This document shows, piece after piece, positions 21,012 to 31,959 of a stretch of DNA of 38,966 bases. Position 1 is the first letter of the stretch. Each line of letters begins with the position of its first letter. The stretch comes from Welwitschia mirabilis (lineage: Eukaryota > Gnetophyta > Gnetopsida > Welwitschiales): positions 13,321,235-13,360,200 of the forward strand of contig JBOZIK010000001.1 of assembly GCA_051453625.1 (NCBI GenBank). Direction: 5' to 3'. A program made the position numbers and the translations under genes. Under the pieces are notes generated by a model that worked only from the letters and a program-made list of their open reading frames with translations, made no database searches and was not told the origin of the DNA.

Positions 21012-22111
21012 ATGAGATTAATGGAGAATTTAAGTACTAAGACAAATTCAGTAAAAAAGAATCAACTCAAGAATAGCAACTCAATAACCGAACATGAGAA
21101 TTATAGTTTAGAATTAATAAGATTATTTAATAGAGAGGAAGAAGGGTCAAATTAGGAGATATTAAAAAATCTTTCATCACATAATGAATACAATGATAAA
21201 TTTCCTTTCTACAATCTTTTTAATGATTTTTTGATGAATCCACCAACTTAGAAAAGAAATCCTTAACAAAACAAGAAAGAAGAGCACGATATAACCAACA
21301 ATATCGATAATGAAGAAGAAGGAGATGTGATCAAAGAACATAATGAAGGAAGTAAAAAGAGAATTCAACCAAGTAATGATGAAGTCAATAATGAAAAGGA
21401 GAGAAATAAAGAAGAATCAATTGAAAATCACATAAACTTAATAGAGAATAGACTTATAACTTTCAATTAAAAAAACCAACTCAAAAAGTCTCTACATGTT
21501 TCTTCATCTCTTTCACTTGTAATTTCTTTCAAAATCTTAAATGACATACCTCCTTCTACTTCTATGTTTACATTAGCTTGTGATCTTAAATATGATAACC
21601 TCTTTCACTTTTTCTTTTTTGAACATTCAAGTAGTTCTTCAAATGATATCCCTGTCCTTAATAAGACACATCACCTTGAGGGCTTGACTTCAAAAATCTC
21701 TCAATTCTTTCCTTTGAAAACTTCATGTGCTACAAAAAGTAGCATCTTTTTCTATTTTGCAAAGCCAACTCTGCCTTGCACTTTTAATGATTATTTTTTT
21801 CAAAAACAAGACCTAAGATATCTTAGAACTCTAGATTAAAGCAAACCATACCTTCTTAATACAAATCCATTCTTAAAATTAAATGTTAAGGAGCTTTTTA
21901 GATATGTTAAACCTATCTTAATCACTCAACCTTTAAAGTTTCTTACAAATACTTGGATCACAAATAATACCTTCCATGTTCAATATCAAGCTTTGAATGC
22001 AATTTATCTTTCAAATCCTTTCTATCATGAGTTTGATAAGAGATTTATTTTCCATAAGTTATACAAATTTCTATTCTTTTGTATGCTACTAAATCTTGTA
22101 GAGACAAAATG
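21012..22111 (+). pseudogene. Gypsy C unknown ORF, main part (about 366 codons with stops)
   Basis: A single plus frame from the ATG at 21012 to the TGA near 22109 reads like protein throughout, broken only by about five stops (TAG and TAA, e.g. 21837-21839). The first half is acidic and Asn-rich (NNIDNEEEGDVIKEHNEGSK). The second half is different: a Ser-rich segment, then FPLKTSCATKSSIFFYF, then a basic, folded-looking region (LNVKELFRYVKPILI, LKFLTNTWITNNTFHVQY, LYKFLFF). The frame survives over 1.1 kb of very AT-rich DNA, where random stops would be dense, which argues for real past coding. I recognise no family. Confidence 0.5.
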
Positions 22112-24383
22112 ACATGTGCTCATGCTAATCAAAAAAAGCCTTATGTTCTTAATAAAAATCCATGTCTTGAATAAAATAATAAAAAACATTTTAAAGAGCC
22201 CTCAATGTCTTCCTAGAAAATTTTCTTGAGTACCTTCTTGAATTCATGTTATAATGATACTCATGATTTACAATGTTTTAATAAGAGATTGCTTGTTAAT
22301 GATATTTATCACATCTTCATCTTTTATTTAAATTTTAAAATTTGTGCTATCAAAGTTTTATCATTTTACTCTCTCTTCCTCTGATTGATTTTACTTGAAA
22401 ATGATTATATAACTTTTATGTTTTATTAATTGGTGAATATTTTGTTTAGTCCTTATTTCTCTGAAAGAATGCAATATCCTAAGACCATATTCCTAGAAAC
22501 CAATCTTTCTTCTCTTTCCTTCAATAAAAGTATTGAATAAAGATTTTAGGAATTGCATAAAGTTTATTTTTAGCTTGCATTTGTGTTTTCTTTTTGCTCT
22601 TATGTTTTTATGATTTTGACTTTGGTTTTAATTTTAAGTAATAAATTAACCTCTAGATGATTAGGCCCTTACATTATCTTTGAAAAAGTACATTCTAATG
22701 GCTATGTTAAAATTTCTAACTTAATCACTAAAGAAATTTAGAAAGTTATTGGGTAAAGGTTAAAATATACGAGAAACCTTCTAATATAAACATGATATAA
22801 GTATTAGCCGTAGAGGTTCCCCTTGATGAGAAGGATTTCTCCCCTACCGTTGTCTGAATTTTCTCTTGGCTTTGTCTTTTGGAAGCCATTATGATAACAC
22901 TCGATCGTCTTTCAAACATGACTTATGTATTTATTTTTATGACTAGTCTTTGACTTGGGCATTTTATAGTGGTAAGATTGGATTCACTCAATCTTAATAC
23001 ATTCACACATCTATGAACTTCAATTTGAAGAAAGATGCCTTATTTTTTTTTTTTTTTTTTAATGATGAAAAGGTATTAGATTGTTTAATGGTGTTTTTTC
23101 CTATCTTTTATCTTATTAGTTCAGCTTTGTCTTTTGGAGTGTTTGGTCATGTGGAATTTTTTCATTTGTAATAGTAATGTTTTATATTTGAGGTAGCTCA
23201 AAAACATATCAACATGATGTCCTACCACAATTACACTAGGTAAATTTTTCTAAAAGGGGCCTTGGCAGTGTAATATGGTAGCTGTGAAAAATCCACTGAG
23301 GGGTTAGTTGTCCATGCTTTATGGGCCCTTACTTCTCTAACTATGGTTGCACTACCCTCATTATGGATAGTTAGCTAATAAAATAATAAAAACTTAGAGG
23401 CTATGGGATCATTGGTATTCTTAGTATCATCAACGACATTGCTTGTTTCCTAGACTCTTAGCCTTTCCACATGATCATTTCATTTCTAAAGATTCAAGTG
23501 TTTGTTTTAAGATGTAGGTAGGTGAGTTTATTTTTTAGCAACTCTTTGATATTATCATTTTTTTAAAGCATTTAATTTTAGCATCATCATAACTACTATC
23601 TTATCAAATGGAATTTTTTTATACATTAGGTTATGCATTTTAAAATCAAGTGATGTTATGATTTCTTTCATAAGAGTCTGACTAGGTTAAAATTTAGGGT
23701 AGTAAGGCTATCTTCTTTATGTTGCCTTATGTCTATTATTTTTGTTTTATTTCATTATTTAGTTAGTTGTTTCAAAGTCATTTTCTGATTTTCTTATCAT
23801 TTTAGGACCTTAACATTTAATGGTTTTCTTGCCTAGTTTTTAATAAAGAATTCATTTCTTGCTTAGATGATCTTCCTTAATAGTTTTGTGTTGTTTATTT
23901 TTAATCTTTTGGAGTTCAAATTATACTCTTAATCATTTTTGTAATAGCACATTTGTGTGGTATTCACGGATTTGCTTCATTCTAATTAGCACATTTTTCA
24001 CTAACTACTCTTTCCATGCTTATCAGAATATTCCATACATCTATATTTTTCAAATTTGACATTTCTACACTTAGTGTTACATGTAATTCATCAATTGTCC
24101 AAATTTAAAAAAAAAACACCCATTGTCTGACTTCTCATTCCTATCTGATTTCCTTGCTTTACTAGCTAATACAGGACGTATTGTTATTCTCAAGGAGGAC
24201 ATGACTTATTTTCATGGCTCACTTTCATAATTTTTTAAGGTATTTTAAGCTTTCATAAGATAATTTTTTTTAAATTATATCTCCATACACATGATGTGTT
24301 ACATGTTATTTTGCGATGTAATGTGTTTAAGATTATTTATGAGCCTATTTTATAATTTCCAAATTGATTTTTTTAAAAGATAA
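22112..24383 (+). other. Non-coding 3' interior of gypsy C
   Basis: No ORF of note on either strand. Contains a phrase at 23255-23330 (GGCCTTGGCAGTGTAATATGG and a GGGTTAGTTGTCCATGC block) less AT-rich than its surroundings, an 18-T run at 23043-23060, and two similar CTTTGTCTTTTGGA phrases (about 22870 and 23128). Such long untranslated 3' regions are common in Athila/Tat elements. Confidence 0.5.
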
Positions 24384-25260
24384 NNNNNNNNNNNNNNNNN
24401 NNNNNNNNNNNNNNNNNNNNNNNNNNNNNNNNNNNNNNNNNNNNNNNNNNNNNNNNNNNNNNNNNNNNNNNNNNNNNNNNNNNNNNNNNNNNNNNNNNNN
24501 NNNNNNNNNNNNNNNNNNNNNNNNNNNNNNNNNNNNNNNNNNNNNNNNNNNNNNNNNNNNNNNNNNNNNNNNNNNNNNNNNNNNNNNNNNNNNNNNNNNN
24601 NNNNNNNNNNNNNNNNNNNNNNNNNNNNNNNNNNNNNNNNNNNNNNNNNNNNNNNNNNNNNNNNNNNNNNNNNNNNNNNNNNNNNNNNNNNNNNNNNNNN
24701 NNNNNNNNNNNNNNNNNNNNNNNNNNNNNNNNNNNNNNNNNNNNNNNNNNNNNNNNNNNNNNNNNNNNNNNNNNNNNNNNNNNNNNNNNNNNNNNNNNNN
24801 NNNNNNNNNNNNNNNNNNNNNNNNNNNNNNNNNNNNNNNNNNNNNNNNNNNNNNNNNNNNNNNNNNNNNNNNNNNNNNNNNNNNNNNNNNNNNNNNNNNN
24901 NNNNNNNNNNNNNNNNNNNNNNNNNNNNNNNNNNNNNNNNNNNNNNNNNNNNNNNNNNNNNNNNNNNNNNNNNNNNNNNNNNNNNNNNNNNNNNNNNNNN
25001 NNNNNNNNNNNNNNNNNNNNNNNNNNNNNNNNNNNNNNNNNNNNNNNNNNNNNNNNNNNNNNNNNNNNNNNNNNNNNNNNNNNNNNNNNNNNNNNNNNNN
25101 NNNNNNNNNNNNNNNNNNNNNNNNNNNNNNNNNNNNNNNNNNNNNNNNNNNNNNNNNNNNNNNNNNNNNNNNNNNNNNNNNNNNNNNNNNNNNNNNNNNN
25201 NNNNNNNNNNNNNNNNNNNNNNNNNNNNNNNNNNNNNNNNNNNNNNNNNNNNNNNNNNNN
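24384..25260. other. Run of N (877 bases)
   Basis: Unsequenced or masked bases. Should contain the polypurine tract and about the first 136 bases of the C 3' LTR. Confidence 0.99.
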
Positions 25261-26226
25261 AGGCACTTTCTAATGCTTACTACTTTGGAAGAAGATCAAT
25301 AATGCTAAAGATAATTTCTCTTGAGTTAAAAAGCTAAGGAGGGCTATCATCCCCATTCTCATCTCCATGACAAATAAGACAACAGCCTCATACATGCCAA
25401 AATAGGATGCTGACTGAACTAGAGCTAGGATCAATTGAAGCCTCTTTTCTAAGAATGTCATCCCCATGGTCGTCTGCATGACATGTAGGACAACAAATGT
25501 AATGTTTATCCATCATTTCCTTGGTCATCCCCATGATAGGTAGAATAAAACTTGTAATCGCTAGTTGATCTTTGTCCATTTCATCTATTTCTTTCTTGTA
25601 ATTGAGCAAATTTTATAGTGCCTTTGATATAATGGTTTCAATTCTTAGTCCTATAAATAAGAACCCCCTTTTACTCTTCTCTCCATCTTCAGTGCACCAA
25701 ACAATCTCATGACAGGAGATCGAAGGACAAGAGATCCATCTGATGAGTTACAGAAAGATGTTCCCTTAGTGAAGGGCTATGCATCCTCCATTGAGCCCCG
25801 ACTATTTTGTAATCCAAATGTTAGTTTTATGTTAATACAAAACTCTATTTTCATTGTGTATTTAGTTGTGTTATATTTTCCTTATGGTTTATGTTGTCTT
25901 TGATCTGATGATAGTTTCATTAATGATATAGGTCTTAAGGGTAGCTTTTGTTAAGGTTGAAGAAAGTTATTTTAGATTCATTTTGTATTACATTTAGATT
26001 TAGTTGCATTTGCATCGCATTACATCTTTATTTTCTACATTTCTCTTAAGTTTTGATTATGGTATTCTTTTTGAAAATCAATTTTCATTCTCCTCTTGTA
26101 AGTCTTCAATGGTTATGACATTTAGATTACTTCCATTCATACTAGAGTGTGCATTTTTCAATCCATATATTTTGATTAATAGGATTTAAAGTAAGACATG
26201 AAGCTGCAAAAGTACGTACCACAACA
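25261..26226 (+). repeat. 3' LTR of gypsy C, visible part
   Basis: Aligns with 18195-19158 of the 5' LTR from AGGCA/ACTACTTTGGAAGAAG to the CACAACA end, with numerous substitutions, so the element is old. TATA box TATAAATA at 25652-25659. It is followed at once by CCATG and then the copia B protease on the opposite strand. Confidence 0.9.
25652..25659 (+). promoter_or_regulatory. LTR TATA box
   Basis: TATAAATA in the block conserved with 6454 and 18596. Confidence 0.6.
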
Positions 26227-26231
26227 CCATG

Positions 26232-26640
26232 TAAATTAGGTATAAACCTCATATTCTATAAGTTATTTTTTTATCATTAGATTTCATAATGATTATGTTA
26301 CCAATACCTTGAATTACATAATTCATTCCATTTCTCAACATAACATGTCCAATGGGTCCTCTAGTTAATATGTGGAAATAAGACTTATAGGGACATACAT
26401 GGAATGAAATACCAATGTTGATGATCTAAATGCTGAATTTCCCAAGATATGCCTTTTCTAGCATAGTACCATCAATGCTAAAAAGCACCACTACAACTTA
26501 TTCATCTATCTGATTTCCATCATTTCTAGCTGCAAATCCATTTTCCTCCTTTGTTTTTGTATTGTAAAAGGGAAAATCCTTTCTCTATTGATCTTTATTC
26601 TTGCATACCTAGTAAGAAATATCTATATTCTAGAATTTTT
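26232..26640 (-). pseudogene. Copia B zinc knuckle and protease, active Asp lost
   Basis: Minus-strand reading from 26640: a knuckle relic (SY-stop-VCKNKDQ, two of the four ligands lost), then FPFYNTKTKEENGFAAR, LFSIDGTMLEKAYLGK, and the protease site INIGISFHVCPYKS. The catalytic Asp is Asn (AAC on the minus strand, plus 26417-26419) and the following Ser is Ile; the expected Trp just before is a TAG. Downstream blocks TRGPIGHVML and VIQGIGNIIIM fit a Tnt1-like protease. A shift then leads into NMRFIPNL, where gypsy C is inserted. Confidence 0.85.
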
Positions 26641-26649
26641 CCTTACTTT

Positions 26650-27610
26650 ATCTTCAATCTTGTTGTCCTATTTGATCTCTTTGCTAAGATCTTTCTCTTC
26701 TTTTAATACTAAGGACTTCTGCACTATTGAAAACATTTTTGATGGATGCGTTTCTTTTTTTAGCATCTAGTAGACTACTAAGAACATTATCAAACCTTAG
26801 TGTATTAGTTCTTGAGGTAGCACTGATGGTAGAAACTATGATCTTTCAATTATCAGGCAATCTAAGATTACTTTTAATGATTTCAACTAAGAAAAACAAT
26901 AGTAAATTTTAAAATATATTGGGTAAGATAAGTACTTCCCTTTAACTTTAGTCAAAACAATCTTCTCATCTTGATTTAATGGATGCCTTTTTTTTTGTAG
27001 CATCCAATAGAGTAGTAAGCACATTATCAAACCTTAGTGCATTATTTTCTAAGGTAGCACTGATGATAGAAACTATGTTCTTCCAACTATTAGGCAATGA
27101 AGAGAGCAACAAAAGTAATCTAACTTCTTCCTTAAAGGTTACTCTTAATGATTTCAAATAAGAAAAACAACATTAAATTTTAAAAGATGTTGGGTAAGAG
27201 AAGTACTTCCCTTCAACTTCAGTCGAAACAAACTTTTCATCATGAAGACTTTATTTGCTCTAAATGATTACTTATATAGGAATGCAAGATTCTTCTAGAA
27301 CCCTTTAATAGATTCACATCCATCACATCATAAAGAAATTCATTCCATAGACAAGGCCTAATAAGAGATAATGTCTTTTTTTAAAGATTCATCTAAGCCT
27401 TTGCACTCATTCTTGAGGATTATTTGTCATGCCCTTTTATAAACAAATCCTGAAATTCCTTCTGGTATAAAATATCCACCATAGAATTTTATAGATTTTC
27501 TAGTTAGATAACTTCTATATCTCTGCTCTCCCCATCTCATCCAAAGCACAAACTTAGAATAGGGATCATGCCCAAAAGAAGTTGCTAGAACCCCTTTTCT
27601 AGAGATGAGA
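26650..27610 (-). pseudogene. Copia B gag with internal tandem duplication
   Basis: Minus strand: the clearest part is 26966-27157, with VTFKEEVRLLLLLSSLPNSW and LENNALRFDNVLTTLLDA. Before it is KVFMMKSLFRLKLKGSTSL with TQHLLKFN. Both are hallmarks of the Tnt1-type gag (UBN2 family). The region coding for the middle of gag is present twice in tandem (26742-26978 and 26979-27240), which breaks the frame and would give two copies of the SLPNSW-type segment. After it come an Arg/Ser/Lys-rich tail and the knuckle. The N-terminal half (27250-27610) is badly decayed. Confidence 0.85.
26742..27240 (-). repeat. Tandem duplication of about 240-260 bp in copia B gag
   Basis: 26742-26978 and 26979-27240 are direct copies, each starting ATGGATGC then a T run and GTAGCATC-like sequence and ending near CTTCTCATC / CTTTTCATC. 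The left copy lacks about 30 bases (the AATGAAGAGAGCAACAAAAG region) and differs by scattered substitutions. Confidence 0.9.
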
Positions 27611-27615
27611 AAAAC

Positions 27616-27634
27616 CTTAGAGGTTTGATAGGAG
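27616..27634 (-). other. Primer-binding site of copia B, degenerate
   Basis: On the minus strand, ACTCCTATCAAACCTCTAAG follows the LTR end. The core TATCA of the initiator tRNA-Met site (TGGTATCAGAGC) is kept (plus 27626-27630) and the rest is altered. Confidence 0.55.
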
Positions 27635-27635
27635 T

Positions 27636-28154
27636 TGTTATGAAAATGTAAAAGTAAGAAATAGAATGAGAACAAAGAAAATAGGTAATAACATAGAAAA
27701 AAACACACTCATAGGATTTACATGATAAAACTATACAATGTAAAATAAAACATCCATAAGAAAGCAAGTAGTCTATTTGTCTTTAAAAAAGAATATCATA
27801 GTTTATAATAAGGCTTCTATCTTTAAGAGAAGATTTCTCTTCAATACCCTTCTATAATTACTTAAGTGAAACTACACACTCAACCCAAGGATCTAAGGCC
27901 CTTTATATACTAGTATTCCTAGTTATAGAACATTTTACTCAGGACTAATTTTAGCATAAACATTACAAAGATCATTACAACCAAAGGGATTACAATACAC
28001 GATTGTTATAATAGCTGGTAATGTAATGCCAGTATAATAACTCTTTAAGACAAGAACATTACAATAGCTATTAAGACAAGGATGTTATAATGGCAATTAA
28101 TACATGAGAGTTAGAAAAACATTCTATTCTAAATTTGTCATGTAACTATTTACA
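27636..28154 (-). repeat. 5' LTR of copia B (about 519 bp)
   Basis: Minus strand ends GCATAACA-like at 27636 (TGTTATG on plus) and starts at 28151-28154. Homologous throughout to 14657-15170. TATA box TATATAAAG on the minus strand at 27901-27909. Confidence 0.88.
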
Positions 28155-28766
28155 ATTACAATACATGAATCACATGATCAAAAGCATAAGTTATGATAGT
28201 CCCTTTACCTAAAACCCATCCTAGTGCATTCATAAAGATATCCCTTAATGCTAAACTAGATATATATTATATCAAAGCTAAGTACATGATCTCAAATTAA
28301 TTATAATATATTTGTAAAGTTGGAAGGAATTTTTGACTATATTCTATCTCTTATTTCTTTACTTTCATGTTGATCTTCTCTCTATATTATCTTTGGAAGC
28401 ATTATCTATTCTTCATTTCCATTTACTACGATTATAGTCATTTATTTGTAGCCTCCTACATCCTCTCATAGTCCATTTTTTGTCACATTTTCTTCCTTGT
28501 GCATTCATCTATAGGAAATTATAAGGATGGTGAAGTACACATGAATGCATAGAGGATTAGACATTAGATCTTATATGCATTTGAAATGAATACTAACAAA
28601 AATGGCTAGGGTTGCATTTGAAACTAACAAATGTTCTTTTCCTTTATGATTTTATGCTTATGTTTATATGATTTATGCATTTCTATCATGTATTTCTTTT
28701 GAGTTAATTAAACGTCTAATAGCATGTTGCATATTTAGCGCTAATGAAATTGTCAAATATTTAGTA
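28155..28766. other. Flanking DNA, nothing recognised
   Basis: AT-rich, no domain or repeat recognised. It is the outer flank of copia B. Confidence 0.5.
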
Positions 28767-29644
28767 NNNNNNNNNNNNNNNNNNNNNNNNNNNNNNNNNN
28801 NNNNNNNNNNNNNNNNNNNNNNNNNNNNNNNNNNNNNNNNNNNNNNNNNNNNNNNNNNNNNNNNNNNNNNNNNNNNNNNNNNNNNNNNNNNNNNNNNNNN
28901 NNNNNNNNNNNNNNNNNNNNNNNNNNNNNNNNNNNNNNNNNNNNNNNNNNNNNNNNNNNNNNNNNNNNNNNNNNNNNNNNNNNNNNNNNNNNNNNNNNNN
29001 NNNNNNNNNNNNNNNNNNNNNNNNNNNNNNNNNNNNNNNNNNNNNNNNNNNNNNNNNNNNNNNNNNNNNNNNNNNNNNNNNNNNNNNNNNNNNNNNNNNN
29101 NNNNNNNNNNNNNNNNNNNNNNNNNNNNNNNNNNNNNNNNNNNNNNNNNNNNNNNNNNNNNNNNNNNNNNNNNNNNNNNNNNNNNNNNNNNNNNNNNNNN
29201 NNNNNNNNNNNNNNNNNNNNNNNNNNNNNNNNNNNNNNNNNNNNNNNNNNNNNNNNNNNNNNNNNNNNNNNNNNNNNNNNNNNNNNNNNNNNNNNNNNNN
29301 NNNNNNNNNNNNNNNNNNNNNNNNNNNNNNNNNNNNNNNNNNNNNNNNNNNNNNNNNNNNNNNNNNNNNNNNNNNNNNNNNNNNNNNNNNNNNNNNNNNN
29401 NNNNNNNNNNNNNNNNNNNNNNNNNNNNNNNNNNNNNNNNNNNNNNNNNNNNNNNNNNNNNNNNNNNNNNNNNNNNNNNNNNNNNNNNNNNNNNNNNNNN
29501 NNNNNNNNNNNNNNNNNNNNNNNNNNNNNNNNNNNNNNNNNNNNNNNNNNNNNNNNNNNNNNNNNNNNNNNNNNNNNNNNNNNNNNNNNNNNNNNNNNNN
29601 NNNNNNNNNNNNNNNNNNNNNNNNNNNNNNNNNNNNNNNNNNNN
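28767..29644. other. Run of N (878 bases)
   Basis: Unsequenced or masked bases. Confidence 0.99.
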
Positions 29645-30840
29645 TTCTTAATTCTTCACATTTATTCTAGTACATTTTCTTATGAATCCATCTATCTTAT
29701 TAAGTATTGGATGATGAATTTCTCTTTTCTTCTTTCTAATAGCATTAACGTGGCATATATATATATATATGTTTTTTCTTAGCTATGAAATTTAAATTAT
29801 TCATTTTTACATTAGTACTTCTATTTTATTTCTCCCTTTTTGAACTAAAGTAGAATTACTAAGTGCCAGTTTTGGTTTGGTCATACATTTTTTTCCTCAA
29901 CTTTAATTGTTCTAAAATTTATTGTTAGCATGTAAAAATTCTCATTTACTTCAAGTGTTGTAGGCTACTTTATCATATTTGAAATATTAATGTCATTATT
30001 TTAATCTTAAAAACATATCTTATACTCTTTTTGATGTCATATCTAACTTTATGAGTTATCCCATGATATTTCCAAGGCTTTAGCGATGTTTTAAAGCAAA
30101 TTTTAGAAGACAAATCCAATTTTGCACAAAATGATGATAGAACTGGTGACATGTGGTGGTTACTTCAGTTGATGAAGGAACCCTACTCTGAAATCCATGT
30201 GTTGGACTCATCATACTAATTGATTTTATTTCTGTCCTTACATAAAGTTTGTTATAGCATTAAAATATTTTGTCAAAAAATGATAAAAACTAGAATACAA
30301 AACCACAACCACCTAAAAAAAAAGTAAAACACAAAAGCCCAATCACCCCAACCCTCATTTTCACTATAAAAATGGATAAGTACCTCACTTTGTAACATTT
30401 TTTACCATTAGAGAGCATTTAGCCTTTGAGTAAAGAAGCCTTTTATCATGTCTTTCTACTTTTCCTTTTTGAAAATGGGCTAGCCTTAAGAGTACCATGA
30501 TATTTCATGTTTAAGCTTGAGTTTTTACTTCTTTGATGTAATGCATTATCAGTTTTTCATAATAAAGATTATAGTTTCATTTCTTGATTTCAAGTTGTGA
30601 TTCATTTCATAATTTTAATGCTTGACATTGAATGTACATTTTGTTAAGTTACTAATACATTTAAGTGAATTTTATTATTCATATTTTAATCTCATAGTGT
30701 AATTTTGTTTGATGATTTTTGCATGCGTTTCCTAGTTTTCATGCTTCTGAATAGGCTATGACAAACTAGAGTAACTAGAGGATCTTACCAATACTCATGT
30801 GGTGAATAAGATAATGTCACCATCATTTAAGCTTTATTAA
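29645..30840. other. AT-rich DNA, possibly the LTR or leader of gypsy D
   Basis: Contains an (AT)8 microsatellite at 29755-29770 and a TATA-like CTATAAAAATGG at 30363. ACTTGGCATCAC at about 30848 resembles the first ten bases of the gypsy C primer site. If real, this is the end of a 5' LTR of element D. No coding potential was seen. Confidence 0.3.
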
Positions 30841-30920
30841 ACTTGGCATCACTAATACTTATTATGAAATTTTATAGCATATCATTAAATAAAGGTCTCT
30901 TATCTTTGTGAAATATTCAT

Positions 30921-31019
30921 GTTTATACTTGGGTGCTATGCTTCAATTATTTATTAAACTTCTTTTTGTTTTACATTGCAACTTAAAACATTATCTTTTT
31001 GTTTATACTTGGGTGCTAT
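30921..31019 (+). repeat. 19-bp direct repeat, 80-bp apart
   Basis: GTTTATACTTGGGTGCTAT occurs at 30921-30939 and 31001-31019, suggesting an 80-base tandem duplication, with a further partial echo ACTTGGGTG just after. Confidence 0.7.
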
Positions 31020-31059
31020 ACTTGGGTGATATTAGAAATGATGATCCTAAATTCCCTAT

Positions 31060-31440
31060 TAATATCATTACTATTGATATCATATCATTGAAAAATCCTT
31101 GTGGATTTAAGAGCTGAAGCTAATCTTATGCCTACACCTATGTTTCAAGCCTTAGTTTTCAACCATGTATAGATTTTATTGATGTAATCCTTTTTATAGG
31201 TAATGGAACTTTGGTTAAATCCTTAGGAATATTAAAATTTCTATTAATTAAAATTGATAATTTTTTATGTCATTCACTTTGTGATTCTTGAAGTTCTTAT
31301 GGATTCAACTAGTTATCCCATCATTCTTAGTTAACCTTGGCTTGTAGCTGCCAATGTAGAAATTAACTATAGATTGGATGCATTAAAAAATTAGTTTTAA
31401 AAATCTTTTTATGACCTTAAAGGTATTTTAAAATTGAAAC
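31060..31440 (+). pseudogene. Gypsy D protease, DLGA motif damaged
   Basis: After ITIDIISLKN a frame carries VDLRAEANLMP at 31101-31130. In Athila/Tat elements the protease motif is DLGA followed by S and NLMP, so Gly has become Arg (AGA at 31110-31112, one G-to-A step from GGA). Downstream IGNGTLVKSLGILKFLLIKI, MDSTSYPIIL and a NVEINYR-type block match the rest of the domain, in shifting frames with several stops. No gag precedes it in the 200 bases available, so gag is deleted or hidden. Confidence 0.75.
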
Positions 31441-31959
31441 AAAAATTCTATTGAATTAAAGGAATACTTATCTCTTCCTAAATTTTATCCTATAAGGGAT
31501 GATTTATTTTTAATTTTGAATGATATGCTTTATTTGAGGTTTAATATGCATTTCTTGTTACATCTCATTTAGATTTAAATGAAATTAATAATCTTATTAA
31601 ATGTATTTATTTTAAAATTTTGATTATGACTTTAATGAAATAAAAATTAATATCTCTTTTAAATTTTTTACTGTTAATAATATTGTTAATGATAATCTCC
31701 ACTTGATCATTTAACAAGTATCTTTCTAGGTAGTAATCAATATAAACCTATCATTATTAGTGTACATATTACTCATTTTTAAGAAAAAGAGCTTACCAAC
31801 TTATGACTTGAAAAATTTCAAAGTTTTACTAGTCTTATCATGATATGATTAGTGTTCATCCTTCTATTTATTTACTTTATATCTATTTAGAACCTAATAC
31901 AAAACATGTTCATCAACCTTATGTAGGTTAAATCTAAAGCTTAAGGATATTATTAAAGA

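Larger units (their letters stand above)
18059..26226 (+). mobile_element. Ty3/gypsy element C, Athila/Tat-type primer site, apparently non-autonomous
   Basis: Two direct LTRs (18059-19158 and about 25124-26226, the second partly in an N run) flank about 6 kb. The primer site after the first LTR matches the Athila/Tat type with changes. The readable interior shows no protease, RT, RNase H or integrase on either strand. Instead there is a decayed ORF rich in Asn, Glu, Lys and Ser (20.3-22.1 kb) of unknown function, followed by about 2.2 kb of non-coding DNA. Inserted in copia B. A pol region could only hide in the 877-base N run, which is too short for one. Confidence 0.85.
14657..28154 (-). 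mobile_element. Ty1/copia LTR retrotransposon B (Tork/Tnt1-like), split by gypsy C
   Basis: On the minus strand the order from the right is 5' LTR (27636-28154), primer site, gag, zinc knuckle, protease up to 26232. Then comes an 8168-base gypsy insertion, then the rest of the protease/pre-integrase, integrase, RT, RNase H, polypurine tract and 3' LTR (14657-15170). The protein frame joins sensibly across the insertion: FIPNL on the right side and KNLIPIR then LDDVCYKTIF on the left fit the usual order. Subtracting the insert and one 5-base duplication leaves about 5.3 kb, a typical length. No target duplication for B could be fixed (TTTTC left, ATTAC or ACAAT right). Confidence 0.93.

Noticed and set aside
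25270-25903. ORFs of about 65-75 codons inside the C 3' LTR (also 6307-6705)
   Set aside because: They recur in LTR copies only because the LTRs are homologous; no protein features.
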